A stretch of DNA of 64,000 bases from Caenorhabditis elegans (GCF_000002985.6 NC_003283.11:13082001-13146000); one strand, 5' to 3'; numbered from the stretch's first letter, positions 38,676 through 51,758 are shown. Notes: a model not told the origin generated them from the sequence alone. Program-made: numbers and translations.

Positions 38676-41421
38676 TTAGTTGCGAGATGAAGTTGATTTC
38701 ACAAGCATTCTAGAGCTACGAGATTTACAAAGTATGGTCATTCGAAAATCTTTGATACAAAGAATAGCAATACATGGCTCAATTGCAGGATATATTGCAA
38801 CCAATACTCCGCCGAAATTCGAAAACTTTCCAATTCCAATTTCGAAGAAAGGAACGGTCATGACCTTGCTTACAGGTATATACATTAATACTGCTGGAAA
38901 TATTGTCTGAAAGATTTAAATTCAAATATTAAATTTTAACATGAAAATAATTTACTTGAATTAAGAGAGTCCTGAATAATTGCCTGTTTAGTGACCTTGT
39001 CTTGGCACTCATTGAAGATCGAGAATTGTTCAATTTAGTTCGCATTTTTAGAGCACAAATAGTGATTGTTATGAAGCATATTCCCTAAAATGTTATATAT
39101 AATTGGAAAACCTTTAGAATTTGGATTTATCAAATAATTTCCAATCTTGTTCTTATTGCCACGTAGTGATGATACCGTAACCTACCGTAGTTTTCATGTA
39201 GATTACGGTACACTCCCGTGTCAAGATGTACCATCGCGGTATATTCTTAAATAAATGCAGAAATTTTTCGTCCAGAAAATGTGACGTAACACACTTTTAA
39301 CCGTGTTACATCAGTTTTTTAGATAATGGAATTCGGGTCAAAATATTGCAATTGTGGAATTCCACTAATTCCAAATAACAATTTATTGAAAATTGACACG
39401 AATCTTTTACAGAAACTTTGGTCGTATAGAAACCTAAATATATTGGAAGAAGTTTGACATTTTCTAAATACGAGGTTCTGAGTTCCTATTAAAAAAAGCA
39501 ACCTACACTAATGAAGGAACATCCCAAATAACTGATAATATCTGGAAATTTCCACTGTCTTTCTCCATCTGGTCCGATTGTAAAATATAATGGGCCCATG
39601 AATGTAGTGTTTCTCAAATCAATATCATAGTTTCCCAGCATTACTGATCTAAAAACATGGGACACTTGAATATTAGTTTTTTTTAATGATTAAACCATTT
39701 TTTAAGTTCTGATTTACGACTACAGTAATCTTCAAATATGTTTTCACTATATTTCAAATATAAATTAAGTTATTACATACCTCATATATTCCTGTTTCTC
39801 AGTAGTGTTTTACATTCCGAATTCAGCAAGTCCAAACCAAGCAAAGAAACAAATTAAACAAGGAATAAATATTAATGTCAACATGAAACCTTTCAAATTT
39901 GACAATAATGTTGGCCTGCAAAGTATTTTCTTATTCAATTCTCTCAAAATCCCAGTTATGAATATGTGTGATTTTACACCAAAAATAAAGATACCGGGTC
40001 TTGACGCCAGCCAAAATTTGCATCTACTGTACCCATAAACATTTTCGAATTTCCTTTTTTTTTTTATAATCTGCGGGTTTTACATAATTTTCCAAGAAAA
40101 AGTTTAAGTTTTCGCTGTATAAATTTTGAAAAAATCTGCCATTTAATACCTTCCATTCAAATTTGAAAGTTATCTTGCTATGAATAAATCATTATAGAAA
40201 TTGAGACTAGTGGGTACGGTAGCTGAAACGTTTCAGCCGTGTCGAGTCCGGACAATGTAGTTTCAGGACCAAACCAAATCAACGATAGGTTTTCACAATT
40301 TTCTATGCGCATTACTTCTTTGCACAAATTACTAGAAACCAGATTTTTAACTCGGAAAACGATCTTCAAATCAGGTTTGCAAGGATAATTCTAGATACTT
40401 ACTTGCAAATCGCTAGAAATTTATAATAAAATTGGGCGGCCAACAAGGAAATGATCAGAGCAAATGAAGCACAAAAGAGACATGCAACGTCATTCCCAAT
40501 CCATGTTTCATGTTTTATGGGGCTATCTACCATCAGAATAACCATAGATCCATATGTCTGAACAATCTGAAAATTGTTTTTTGTTTCATTGAATTTTGGT
40601 ATCTGCCTGCTTGATGTGCGATCTGTTTGGTGTCTTTTGTATTGGGGAAAACATTCCAAATTAATTAAAATTTCAGTGTCAACAAAAAAAGTTACATGTC
40701 TAGATTCGAATCAGACATCGAGTCTGTTTATTCAGTTCCGGCGAGACTAGAAATTCGGAGCCAGTGGGGAGGAAATTGGCTCACAGAATTTTAGAATCAG
40801 AGAACAAATATATATGATATTTGTTTTTACAAATTACCTAGTACTGTAGGGAGAATGTTATAAAAAGAAACATATTTAAAGAATTTTCTATGAATATTTG
40901 GAATCTAATTGTAAGCATATGCTTTATGTATCAAGTAAGAGTATGAATCGAAGAATAAGATTATTTTGAAGCTTTGAAAATTCATGGAACTACATATGAA
41001 TACGAATTTTAGATAAAAATTTAAAAGTGGAGAAGTTGAACTTTGCCACCTAAATTTCTGTTGTGGCATACCTTAAAAAAAATTCATTGCAAAGTCTGGT
41101 AGTCTTTTCTTTTCTCTATCACGGAACGTATGATGGACCCATACAGAGTTGCAATTACTTTTCTTTTTTTGATTGCTTGCCACTCAAATTTAGCCGAATT
41201 GAAAATCTCTCTTCCTATAAACTCACTGGTTGTGTAAGAATTTCAATCCATGTATAAACCAGAGAGTACGCTGCAAAAACTGCCATAACATGACGAAAAC
41301 TTCCGAGAAGTTTTGTAGTTGCCGTGAATATTAGATAAAGAAGAATTGAGTTGGTGATTTGAGCTGTTGTAAAACCAACATATTGTACAGTATGAATGCA
41401 CAACTCAACAGAATCTTGCAT
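38676..41421 (-). CDS. str-type seven-helix chemoreceptor with an in-frame TAA
   Basis: Nematode serpentine receptor of the str class. Exons in gene order: 41421-41227, 40566-40402, 39915-39781 (or to 39814), 39648-39507, 39084-38956 and 38906-38676. Family hallmarks: NSILLYLIFTATTKLLGSFR in helix 1, YGSMVILMVDSPIKHETWIG, AAQFYYKFLAICKP after helix 3, TTFMGPLYFTIGPDGERQW, SRSSMSAKTRSLNRQLFRTL before the last helices, and IYPAIEPCIAILCIKDFR at the end. The third exon, ending at its strong donor (GTATGT), contains a TAA at 39812-39810. An upstream donor, GTAAAA at 39813, removes the stop and keeps frame (AEFG-ISVMLGNYD) at the cost of about 11 residues usual in the family. It is therefore either a re-spliced gene or a young pseudogene. 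Confidence 0.75.
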
Positions 41422-41949
41422 TTCTGAAATTAATTAGATTTCCAAAAAGAGGGTTTTGTGTGTTACACCAAAAGAAATACAAATTCAAATTTCGGTCTTC
41501 AAATGTTTTTTCTACAAAAAAGTTGTTTTAAAAGGAATAAATCTCGCCTTTTCAAAAAAAGTTTTATCATAGATCCTATATAAATATTTACCAAATATTC
41601 CTTACCAACTGGAAAATATATTTTGCTCAAAAGGAATAAAGGATGTCAATTGATGAATATAGGAATTTTATTTATTCAAACATGAGCTTCTCCTCTTCAG
41701 ACGTCATAAAACTTTTAGTTCCCAGAAGGAAGTTGTCTTCCTCTTATCCTTTTCTCAATTATAATGCGCCCCACCCAATAAAAACTTAAAAATCAAATAA
41801 GAAATGAAAATTTGCCACGAATTTGAGACAAATAAGGATATGCCTACGCCTTACCTACGTGCACATGTGCTACGTGCCTACCTGCTCATGTGCCTGCTTA
41901 CCTAGTGAATTTTCAGTAAAAATCGGCTGAAAAATACATTTTAAAAACT
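41422..41949. other. Intergenic, repeat-rich
   Basis: No gene was recognised. Between 41840 and 41910 there is a dispersed worm repeat built of GCCTACCTGC/CTACGTGCC units, also seen in other intergenic parts (near 1457 and 29047). The RTE remnant begins after it. Confidence 0.5.
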
Positions 41950-44260
41950 AGTTGAGAAAGGTTGTCCCCATTGATCCGAAAGATTGAAATTACAGTAATT
42001 TTTAAAGGCGCACACTTTTTCTGCATTCACCAAAAATTGCCGTCGCGAGATCGAGTATCGTACTACAAACTTGCAACATTTGGCTCGTTTAATTTTCGAA
42101 GTGTTGAAGACGTCTTCAGAGAGTGCCGAAGCAAGTATAAACTTGTTATCGGCGACTTCAACGCTCGAATGGGATGCAGACAAAACAACGAAAGGTACAT
42201 TGGCCCCCATGCCATGGAACCAAGAAATGATACTGGAGAGCTTCTCGCAACATTTTGTGAAACCAACCGTCTGTGGCACACGAACTCTATGTTCAAAAAG
42301 CCTATACACAAACGGTGGACTTTCGTCAGTCCCGACGGGAATCACAGACACGAAATTGACCACATTTTGGCCAATGGAAAGTTTGTCACAGATACCACTG
42401 TACTCCCCTCTTTCACAAATGGTAGCGACCATAGGTTACTCCGCTGTAACCTCCACTTCAACAATTGCCTAGCAAAGTTGGAGCAGGTCAGACGGAGAAA
42501 ACCTCCGAAAAGAGTGTTGGACCCGACGATTGCTTATGCAATCTCAGCGACAGTCACAGTTCAGAGTGATCCTGATTTAGATATCGACTATGATAATCTG
42601 ATTCAGTCACTAAAAGAACTCCAAGACCAAGCTATCGTTCGACCGGCCAACCACTCATCCAACAGACTTTCGGAGGAAACCCGAAAACTGCTGAACAAAA
42701 GACGTTTTATGGATAGAAATGATCCCCAATTCAAATCTATTTCAGATAAATGTCGTGAAGCAGTTCAGAAAGACCATGAAGCTTTTGCCAGTACTCGCCT
42801 TCTATCTGCTGCGAACCAGAAAAAGAGTTTGAAAAGAGTTGCTAGGGACATCAACGAATATAAGTCAGTTATCCCATGCCTCAAATCAACCTCTACTGGT
42901 GAAAGAATCACTTCCAGGGTGAAAATGGAGCAGGAGATTGAGAAGTTCTACACGGAGCTCTTCAAAAGCGCTGTGAGCAACTCTCAAACATCTTCAATAC
43001 CCACCACGGCAACTCCACCGCCGTTTCTCCCGGAAGAAATTCGTTATGCTCTCCGTTCCTTCCCGAATGGTAAAGCTGCAGGCCAAGACAAAATCAGTGC
43101 AGATTTCTTGAAATCTTGCCACGATAACGTCATTGACCTGATAACGGATCGATTCAACAGGTACCTCCACAGCAGAAATGTACCGAAACCCTGGAAAACC
43201 TCCAAAACCATCTCTCTTTTACCCCATTCCACAGGCCAGTCGCAGTACCTGTGACCAAAGGAGTTCGACAAGGAGACCCCATCTCTCCGAATCTCTTCTC
43301 CGCTTGCCTCGAACACGTTTTCCGAAAGCTTTCCTGGATTGAATTGAAAGGAGAAGCTGAGGATTACGATACGATCCCTGGAATGAGAGTGAATGGCAGA
43401 AATCTAACAAACCTTAGATTTGCTGACGATATTGTGCTCATCGCCAATCATCCGAATACTGCCAGCAAAATGCTCCAAGAACTCGTACAAAAATGCTCTG
43501 AAGTAGGTCTCGAGATCAATACTGGGAAGACGAAAGTCTTGCGAAACCGATTCGCTGACCCCAGTAAAGTCTACTTCGGTAGCCCTTCCCCCACCACCCA
43601 GCTCGACGACGTCGACGAGTACATCTACCTCGGTCGTCAAATCAACGCCCAAAACAACTTGATGCCGGAAATCCACCGAAGACGTAGAGCAGCCTGGGCT
43701 GCATTCAATGGAATCAAGAACACCACCGACTTCATCACCGACAAGAAGATTCGTGCGAATCTGTTCGACTCAATTGTCCTTCCAGCGCTCACCTACGGTT
43801 CAGAAGCCTGGACATTCACCAAAGCTCTATCCGAACGAGTACGAATCACACATGCCTCCCTAGAAAGACGGCTTGTGGTAATCACACTCACTCAACAACG
43901 AGAACGAGATCTTCAACGAGAAGACATCCGAGTGATGTCTCAAGTAAGAGATCCGCTCAACTTCGTGAAAAAGAGGAAGCTAGGATGGGCTGGACATGTT
44001 GCGAGAAGAAAAGACGGAAGATGGACCACGTTGATGACAGAATGGCGCCCATGTGGATGGAAAAGGCCTGTTGGAAGGCCGCCGATGCGATGGACTGATT
44101 CGCTGCGAAAGGAGATCACCACTCGTGACGCAGACGGAGAAGTCATCACCCCCTGGCCCACTATAGCCAAGGACCGAAAAGAATGGCTTGCTGTGATCCG
44201 CAGGAATACCACGAATTCCTGAAGAACGGATCGTCTAAGTATCCTAAGTAAGTAAGTGGT
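41950..44260 (+). mobile_element. RTE-type non-LTR retrotransposon, truncated and internally deleted
   Basis: Remnant of an autonomous LINE of the RTE clade. The first open part (41962-43254) carries the second half of an apurinic endonuclease domain ([12 protein letters not shown]; later [12 protein letters not shown] and GSDHRLLRC) and the start of the reverse transcriptase ([13 protein letters not shown]). The second part (to 44222, in another frame) begins [19 protein letters not shown] and includes the catalytic FADDIVLIAN and the C-terminal region (KRKLGWAGHVAR). About 150 residues of polymerase, including the first catalytic Asp block, are missing at the junction near 43225-43245, with a frame change. 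The 5' end is lost inside the endonuclease, and the 3' end has a short AAGT repeat tail. It is much more GC-rich than its flanks and is not functional. Confidence 0.9.
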
Positions 44261-44645
44261 TCTTAATATCTAAGTTAAACGGTTTTGACAAAAAAATATA
44301 AATAAAACTGCAGCTTTCTATTTTTAACAATGCACTGGCCTTCGAACTTTAAATACTTTTTTTCTTTTTAATTCCAAACCGCACTTTTAAATTGAAATCA
44401 GTTCCCAGAATATCTCGAGCATGATTTATTAGTTCTACTTGACATACGAAAAACGAGAAAAAAAATGGTATAGGACGGGACTTTCTGTCGACTTGAATTT
44501 TCGAGAATGCAATACAAAGTTCACAAAACGACGACAGAAAGTAGCATCACTAAATGAAAGAAATTATTAGATCGGAATGAGATGGGAAACAATAAAAAAC
44601 TAAGATAAAAAATAGAAAATTCTACAAAGATTCACAAGCTGTTCT
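44261..44645. other. 3' flank of eat-6
   Basis: No gene was seen. It probably contains the eat-6 3'UTR on the minus strand; a TTTATT (AATAAA on the minus strand) near 44425 is a possible polyadenylation signal. Confidence 0.4.
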
Positions 44646-47600
44646 TTAGTAGTAGGTCTCACGCTCGACCCATCCTCCTGGATATCTGCGAATCAAGAAA
44701 CGACGGATCTCGTCGTAGACGAAGATGAGGATTGAGAATGGAAGGGCACAGAACCACCAGGAGAATCTGAAAAATGTGGAATATAATAATCAAATTTATA
44801 ATGAGATTTAATTGTCTTCTTACCTGAGTCCGTACATACGAAGTCCATTGTCAAGTCCTGGGCAATAGCACATGAACCAGGCAAGGGCGGTTTCGAAGAC
44901 AAGTCCAAAGTTGAGGGTCCAGTTGGACATTCCCTGTTGGACAAGGGAGTTACGTCTGGTCTTGGAGATGATCAAATCAGCCCATTGTACAACAACAATG
45001 GACACGAAGTAGGCGGTTTGGCAGGTGTATTCGAGGATCTTTCTGTTGGCATAGGTCTGAAATATATTTGGAGTTAGTTGATCACAAACTGACAATTAAA
45101 TAACTTGCCCATTCTTGTCCGTAGGAATCGAGAACGTTGTTGTAGGCACGAGAATCCCATTGAGCACGGAGCTGGTAGAGATCCCATGGCATGAATCCGT
45201 TATCAGCCATGATCCAGAAATAGGTGAAGAATCCAGCAGAAGCTTGAATCATACCAATTTGCCCATAAGCAAGGGAGATCAAACGTTCGTTTACAAGCTT
45301 GTCACGGATTGGGTCACGTGGCTGACGCTTCATGATGTCGGATTCGGCTTCTTCGTAGGCAAGGGAGATAGCTGGCACCATGTCAGTTCCGAGATCGATA
45401 CAAAGGATGGTAACGGTTCCGAGTGGAAGTGGGATTCCGAACAGGATGTAGGTCAAGAATGGAGAGATTTCTGGAATATTTGAGGTGAGTGTGTAGGCGA
45501 TGGATTTCTTCAAGTTATCGAAAATAAGACGTCCTTCTTCAACACCAACGACGATGGAAGCGAAGTTATCATCAAGCAAGATCATGTCAGCAGCTTGTTT
45601 TGACACATCAGATCCAGCAATACCCATAGCAACTCCGATGTCGGCCTTCTTTAAAGCTGGAGAATCGTTGACTCCGTCTCCGGTTACAGCGACGATTTGA
45701 CCTTGCTTCTGGAATCCTTCGACGATCATCAGCTTTTGCTGCGGTGAAGTACGAGCGAATACGATTTCAGAGTGGTACTTGATGATCTCGGCAAGCTGAT
45801 CCTCGCTCATCTCACGGAGATCGGATCCGTGAATAACAGCGGCCTTGGCTTCACGTGGGTTGACTTCTTCGACTGGAATTCCACGACGGATAGCAATATC
45901 TTCAACGGTTTCAGTTCCATCAGAGATGATTCCGACAGACTTGGCAATGGCCTTGGCTGTGATTGGGTGATCTCCGGTGACCATGACGACTTTGATTCCT
46001 GCGGAACGGCACTTGGCGACGGCATCTGGGACAGCAGCACGTGGTGGATCGATCATAGACATGAGTCCGACGAATCTCAAATTTTTCAATGGGAAGTTAA
46101 CCTCTTCAACATCGAATTTGAATCCTTTCGGGAACTTGTCGGCTGGAAGTACGAAGTCACAGAATCCGAGAACACGTTCTCCCATTCCTCCCAACTCAAG
46201 ATAGGCAGTGTTGAAATCTTCGCGAAGTTTGTCAGTAAGTTCAGATTCTTTTCCGTTCAAGAAGATGGTCGAGCAAACATCCAAAATTCTTTCTGGAGCA
46301 CCCTTCATAACAAGCAAGTAATGATCTCCATTGTCGTGAATCGAAACTTGGTATTTGTTGGTGGAGTTGAATGGAATTTCAGCAATCTTCTTGTTCTTTT
46401 CACGGACAGCGATGACATTTCCTTGAGTAAGCTCAGTGAACTTAAGAAGAGCAATCTCAGAAGCATCTCCTGTGCAGTCACGACGAAGAATTGGAGTGTC
46501 TTGTTGTCCAGCCTTGAACTCGGCACGGTTACAGAGAGAAGCAATACGGACGAGAGCCTGAAAAATTGATAAAATATTTTGCAAAATGAAATTTGAATTA
46601 TTATCTTACTTCGAAGCTGGCTCCAGTTCTCTTTTCCTGGCTGGTTTGAGTTTCGGTGGTATCACACTCATGGATGGTTTCATCGTACCACATGTGAGCG
46701 ACAGTCATTCTGTTTTGGGTGAGAGTTCCTGTCTTATCAGAGCAAATGGTAGATGTAGATCCAAGGGTCTCGACAGCTTCAAGATTCTTGACAAGGCAGT
46801 TCTTGCTAGCCATTCTCTTGGCGGTAAGAGTAAGGCACACAGTGACGGTAGCGATCAATCCTTCTGGGACGTTGGCGACGATGATACCGATGAGGAAAAC
46901 AACAGCGGTAAGCCAATGGTATCCGAGGATGAAGGCGATGATGAAGAAGGAGATTCCAAGGAAGACGGCGACTCCAGTAATAAGATGGATGAAATGCTCA
47001 ATTTCACGAGCAATTGGGGTCATTCCGGTGTCAAGTCCTGAAGCCAAATGGGCAATTCTTCCCATGACGGTGTTATCTCCAGTGTAAATGACGATTCCTT
47101 TAGCGGTTCCTTCAACAGCGTTGGTAGAGAAGAAAGCGATGTTACGGGTCTCGAGTGGATTTTCGTTGGTGCAGTCTGGGGAACGGGATTGTGGCTCAGA
47201 CTCTCCGGTGAGAGAAGAGTTGTCAACCTTGAATCCGAAAGCAGAGACAACACGAAGATCAGCTGGAACACGATCTCCTCCTTTGACTTCAACAATGTCT
47301 CCGACGACAAGTTCTTCAGTCTTCACTTGTTGCTTTTGGCCATCACGGTGAACAAGAGCAAAGGTTGGAACCATGTTCTTAAAGGAATCCATAATCTTCG
47401 ACGACTTGCTTTCCTGATAGTATTGGAAAACTCCGGTGATGACGACGACAGTCATAAGTACAATTCCGAGGTACAAGTTATCCTTAGATGGGTACTCCAT
47501 GGTGAAATAATCCACAGAGTAGGCGATGTAACAAAGGATAGCTCCAACCCAAAGAAGCATGGCAAATCCTCCGAACAAGTTCTTACAGAACTTGATCCAT

Positions 47601-47987
47601 TCTGGGGTAGTTTCAGGGGGTGACAAAGCATTTGGTCCGTTCTTGGCGAGAACTTCTTGAGCCTTCTGGCGGGTCAATCCCTGAAAAATTCAATTTTAGA
47701 TTACAGAAAACCAGATTTATTCGAATCAAAAATTATTTCTTCTCTCATCAGAATCAAAGACCGGAAATTGAGAGATGTGATAACAAAACACTCATTGATA
47801 CAAATCAACCTTCGAAATCAAAAGATACGCAATCGGAAATGACTATTTTTAGATTTAATGATACACCTACCGTTTCGAGATTGGTTCCGAGTCTGGCAAC
47901 AAGCTCCTCAATCGGAACGATATGCTCGTCCATTTTGACCTCCTGCTTGAGGTCATGTAACTCCTGTTTCTTGTCTTTTTTACCCAT
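44646..47987 (-). CDS. eat-6: Na+/K+-ATPase alpha subunit (P-type ATPase)
   Basis: Plasma-membrane pump exchanging three Na+ for two K+ per ATP; in C. elegans eat-6 is needed for pharyngeal muscle and neuronal excitability. Exons in gene order: 47987-47871, 47680-46610, 46557-45109, 45056-44824 and 44766-44646, totalling 996 residues, the normal length. Motifs: [15 protein letters not shown], the phosphorylation site [12 protein letters not shown] (Asp at about 354), [28 protein letters not shown], the hinge [21 protein letters not shown], and ending VERETYY. It starts [10 protein letters not shown], with a basic N-terminus and a trans-splice-like acceptor just upstream. The fourth junction uses a GC donor, seen directly. 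No defect was seen in any catalytic motif. Chosen as eat-6 by identity and by acly-2 next to it. Confidence 0.96.
45057..45108 (-). other. GC-AG intron in eat-6
   Basis: The exon ending GAATGG is followed by GCAAGTTA instead of GT, and the intron ends TATTTCAG. The join gives [21 protein letters not shown], which matches the conserved alpha-subunit sequence. A nearby GT would not preserve this, so the rare GC donor is well supported. Confidence 0.85.
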
Positions 47988-47995
47988 CGTGGCCC

Positions 47996-47998
47996 CTG
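47996..47998 (-). promoter_or_regulatory. Probable SL trans-splice acceptor of eat-6
   Basis: On the minus strand TTTTTACAG is followed by GGGCCACG and then the start codon at 47987, only 8 bases in. A close acceptor with no upstream coding exon fits spliced-leader addition. Confidence 0.55.
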
Positions 47999-50018
47999 TA
48001 AAAATGAAAATTTAAAATATAATAGAAATCTCAAGAAACATTGAAGAGAGAAACGAATTGTAAAGATACATGCACAGCGGAAGGAAAAAGTAGAGAATGG
48101 AAACATGTAGAGATTGAAAAAAGACGAAAAAATACCAAAAGATTGTTCGTGTTGCCTGCCAAAAATATCGACGGGCGCAGTGAAATGAAAGGGGGACAGA
48201 CACAACAACTACCCCCAACCCAACCAACAAGTATCGAAATTGACGAGGCTAGTTTCAAGGACACGATCGGTGACAATCTTTCAAAGTATGCGTTGACCCA
48301 GCGAGAGGAAATTTGAGGGTTGCAATGCATCAAAAACTAGAAAGAACTTCAGGTCAATTTCAGTATCAAATAGTCATATTAGAGAAGCCAATCGAATAAC
48401 CGTATCATTTTGCAGAGGACAGATTCCGTGCCTATTAACACAGATCGCAAACTACGTCAATGAGCACCAACTGATAACAGGGAGAGTCGGAAACTATTTT
48501 GATGGTCGGTCTCTGCTTGTGGTTGCGCACAAAGAATGAGCCTATTTCGGGGGAGGCGGAGAGAAGAAACGCAGTTACGAGCTGGCTGCCAACTACACAT
48601 CGATTGACTGCTGGAGCCAGCCGTCAGCATAGGAAGAAGATGCTTTCCACAGACATTGTGTGCTTGCACACTCTCGCTTCTTCATAGCTGTGTGCGTCTC
48701 GTTGTACATAGCCTAAAGAGAGAGAGAGGTGAGATGGGATGAAGCCGGAGGGGAGCGGGACAGCAGGCAGACTGAGGGACATCGACGAGTACGGCGGGGA
48801 AAGGAGGTGGGAAAGCTGGGAGGAGAATGGAGAGCCTATGACGTTGATGGACCAAGTAAGAGCGTTATAAAAGGAAACGAAAATAGGGATGAATCGTTTT
48901 TTTGTATATTGTGAAACTTTGTAGGAATGACATCATTTGAACTGATATCCTGTAATAAAACAGTGAAATAACGAAAATACGGATAAAAAACTATTCTAAA
49001 GTCTTGTAATTTATATCACTTCCATCTTAAATTACTCTTTAAAGTTAAACTGCAATCCTCAAACTGTAAGAATGGAAGCAAAGTGAGTAAATATGAGGAT
49101 GCTAAAATGAAAGTCGGTGACCTAAAATAAAGGAGGAGCCTTCTCTCTTTGTTTATTCAAAGCAAACACACATTCATCAGCTACGAAAATTTCTACCGAA
49201 ATTTGAAATCATCGTCAGAGAAGTCTTTTGCAAATTTAAAAATGACGAATTTCTAAAATGAATAATACAATCATTTTGACGGTAGAGGAGGGTCGAGTGT
49301 AGAGATGAATAGAGAATTTAATAGCGCATTAGCGACTGATCGTAAAAATGATCGATCATTTCCGACGGTCGATAACTAAAAAAAAAATCAAATGTATTAT
49401 TACTGAGGGGCTCTCCATTTTTTTCTAATATTTAAAAACGCTAGAATATTGATAAATATAAAATTAACTGGGAAATCGCAGGCAAAATCATCTTAAGCTT
49501 ATTTTCAAGTTCCAAGAATTCAAGTTTGTTGGCGGAACATTTACTTTGATTATTTTTCTGAAAATTAAATCGAAACATTTGAAAACTAAAAAACAGCGGA
49601 GAAACGGGAGAATAGGAAGACTTTTCTCTCGAAAATGAAAAAGAAAAATAAAAAGAAAGTGGCGCGCTCGTCTCAAGGTACGGTAGTTTTCCACTTGGGA
49701 CCTCAGTGTTTTATTCAACACAGCGCCCTTTAAATTTACAGTATCAATTGTTTATTTTTGAAGTTTTCTTTCTGAAAAGAAAAATGTTTTTTTAATTAAT
49801 AATAATGAAAAGCCTTCAAAAATAAAAACAATTTTTGTATAAAAAGCTTTGTAATAAAATACATTATTTAAAAAACACATATTTGAAAAAGTGAACATTG
49901 AATATGTCATGTCAATGTCAATGTCAAGTACTGTAGAAACTTTATTAGAAAATTTAAATTTATCTGTTCTAGAATTAAAAAAGGCCCGTAAATATTTATA
50001 CTTTTCAAATAAAAGTTT
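47999..50018. other. Intergenic region upstream of eat-6
   Basis: No gene was found. The part near 48400-48900 is less AT-rich, with a GA-rich run near 48715, and probably belongs to the eat-6 promoter. A CGATCATTT/AAATGATCG palindrome lies near 49348. The remainder is AT-rich and unremarkable. Confidence 0.45.
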
Positions 50019-51479
50019 TCAAGCAGTGATAACAGGTTGTTGTTCTGTCTCCATTTCCGACGGAGTATGATCCATAAGAAGTGAACTGCTCGAGGCAAGT
50101 AGTTTCGAACGCATATATTCTGTGTTGTGAATGTTCTGGCATTCTGGAAGCATCTTTTCCATTGTAATTGGATGAACTGCAGAAGCCATTGAATGAACTT
50201 GTCCAACATTGATTTTCTGTGGAGATTTCAGTCACTCTTGGAATTAATTCGGAGAGAATTCCAACTTACCAAAAGAACATTTCTAGCTTCTGGACAGCTT
50301 TCAGCAAGTTCATCAAAATAGCATAGTGTCGAACATTCCAATGTCAAACATTCTTTCTTCATTTTTGTTTCCTTGCTTGCAGTTTTCTCCACTTTATGGG
50401 CTTGCTTACATTTGTCTTTACACACCAAATCAGCATCTTCAGCGGCTTTTGCAATGCATGTCAAATGCTCTTGAATATCTGTAATTCGAGTTTTAAATGA
50501 ATAGATGTTCAAAATCCCAACAACCTTCTTCATAGTCAATGCAATGAATTCGATAAAAAGTAGTGTACTGGTAGAACTTCGTTTGGTCCTCTTGAGTGCA
50601 CTTTCTTGCACAAAATGCTCCGTCTTCGAGCAAGTCGCAAACTTTTTCAAAGTTGTTAAACACATAGGAGAAACTTCTTTGCAGTTTGGCTAGAGGAGTA
50701 AGACATTTTGAAAGGCATTCACTTGGGGCATTTGGGTCCGTTTCAGCAGATACTGACAGTGCTGAAAAGTGTAAAATTTGTTAATTCAGTGTTATGAAAA
50801 TGTCAAATAATTGCTGGTTCTTTATACAGTTTTCAACGATAAGTAACTTTTTTGTTTTTTTTTTCAATCTTTATCTATTATACAATTGTAGGTAATTGAA
50901 AATTTGCCCAGAAAACTTTATATTAGGATTCCAGGAAGCTTGACATTGTAAAAAAACACGGAAAAGTTGTGAGTTCAAAAAGCTTTACTTAAGGCATAAC
51001 TTGGAAGCTGCATATGAAAAAAGATAGGAAAATTTCAGTGCTGATCAAAAAAAAACTTTTCTCTAGTTTTTTGTTCGTTTTGATAATAAAATTAAAAGGT
51101 GATAAAATTATGGTGAGAAATGTGGCTTCAGAAATTTTACATAAAAAAAAAAAAAAAAAAAAAACTTTCTTACCAGCTTTGTTGATTATCCATAATTATT
51201 AGTGAACTACAGCTATTTTAGCTTTTTTCCAAACCACCTACGGAATATATCTTTTCCTATTTATCACGTTTTTGGAAAGTTGTCAAGCATGTCAGAAAAA
51301 CTGACACATAAGAAAAATATTCAACATTTCTCGTTATATAAATATTACCGAGAGAGTTTCTAAATTTGAAACATGTCAAACCTAGATAATAAAATTCCAG
51401 ATTAATCTATTGTTTTACTAAAAATATATGTTCCAAACAAAAACTTACCAAACAAACAAAAAACAGCAACAATCAGCAT
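50019..51479 (-). CDS. Secreted cysteine-rich protein, DUF19/T20D4.11-like
   Basis: Predicted secreted protein of unknown function. Exons in gene order: 51479-51449, 50761-50525, 50478-50270 and 50216-50019, in phase, ~224 residues. The signal peptide MLIVAVFCLFALSVSA is split by the first intron. The mature part has regularly spaced cysteines (ECLSKCLTPLAKLQ, KVCDLLEDGAFCARKC, HCIDYEEG, LTCIAKAAEDADLVCKDKC, ECLTLECSTLCYFDELAESC), the pattern of the nematode DUF19 family. The C-terminal ~65 residues are acidic and Met/Ser-rich with no cysteines after PECQ. The 46-base intron at 50479-50524 is very short, but skipping it would introduce a stop. The gene lies between eat-6 and a lectin gene, all on the minus strand. 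Confidence 0.7.
51143..51164 (+). repeat. Poly(A) tract of 22 bases
   Basis: Uninterrupted A run inside the first intron of the DUF19-type gene (T run on its coding strand). Confidence 0.9.
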
Positions 51480-51758
51480 TTCCAAGTAAAAAGATAAATC
51501 TGCTTTCAAATGATTGAACCGCAAATTGTCGAATTAGTCCATTTCGAAGGTGAACGGAACGATAAGAAGCGAGACGCAGGTTAATATCCCTTTTTCTTCG
51601 AAGATATTCAGGTCATCCTGACTTTCTCTTCAACACATTGTCTTTTCATTCAATTAGTCTAATCAGTTCAGGTTAAATTTTAGGATTTGGTTTAATTAAA
51701 TCAAGAATTTTGTTTTAAATAAAACAAAACAACTTATACTAATAAACTACATAAAACA

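Noticed and set aside
41962-42432. Minus-strand frame of 163 codons across the retrotransposon
   Set aside because: It is antisense to the endonuclease coding frame; shadow only.
45772-46569. 265-codon plus-strand frame
   Set aside because: Antisense shadow of the highly conserved eat-6 exon, caused by codon bias.
47048-47623. 191-codon plus-strand frame
   Set aside because: Also antisense to an eat-6 exon.
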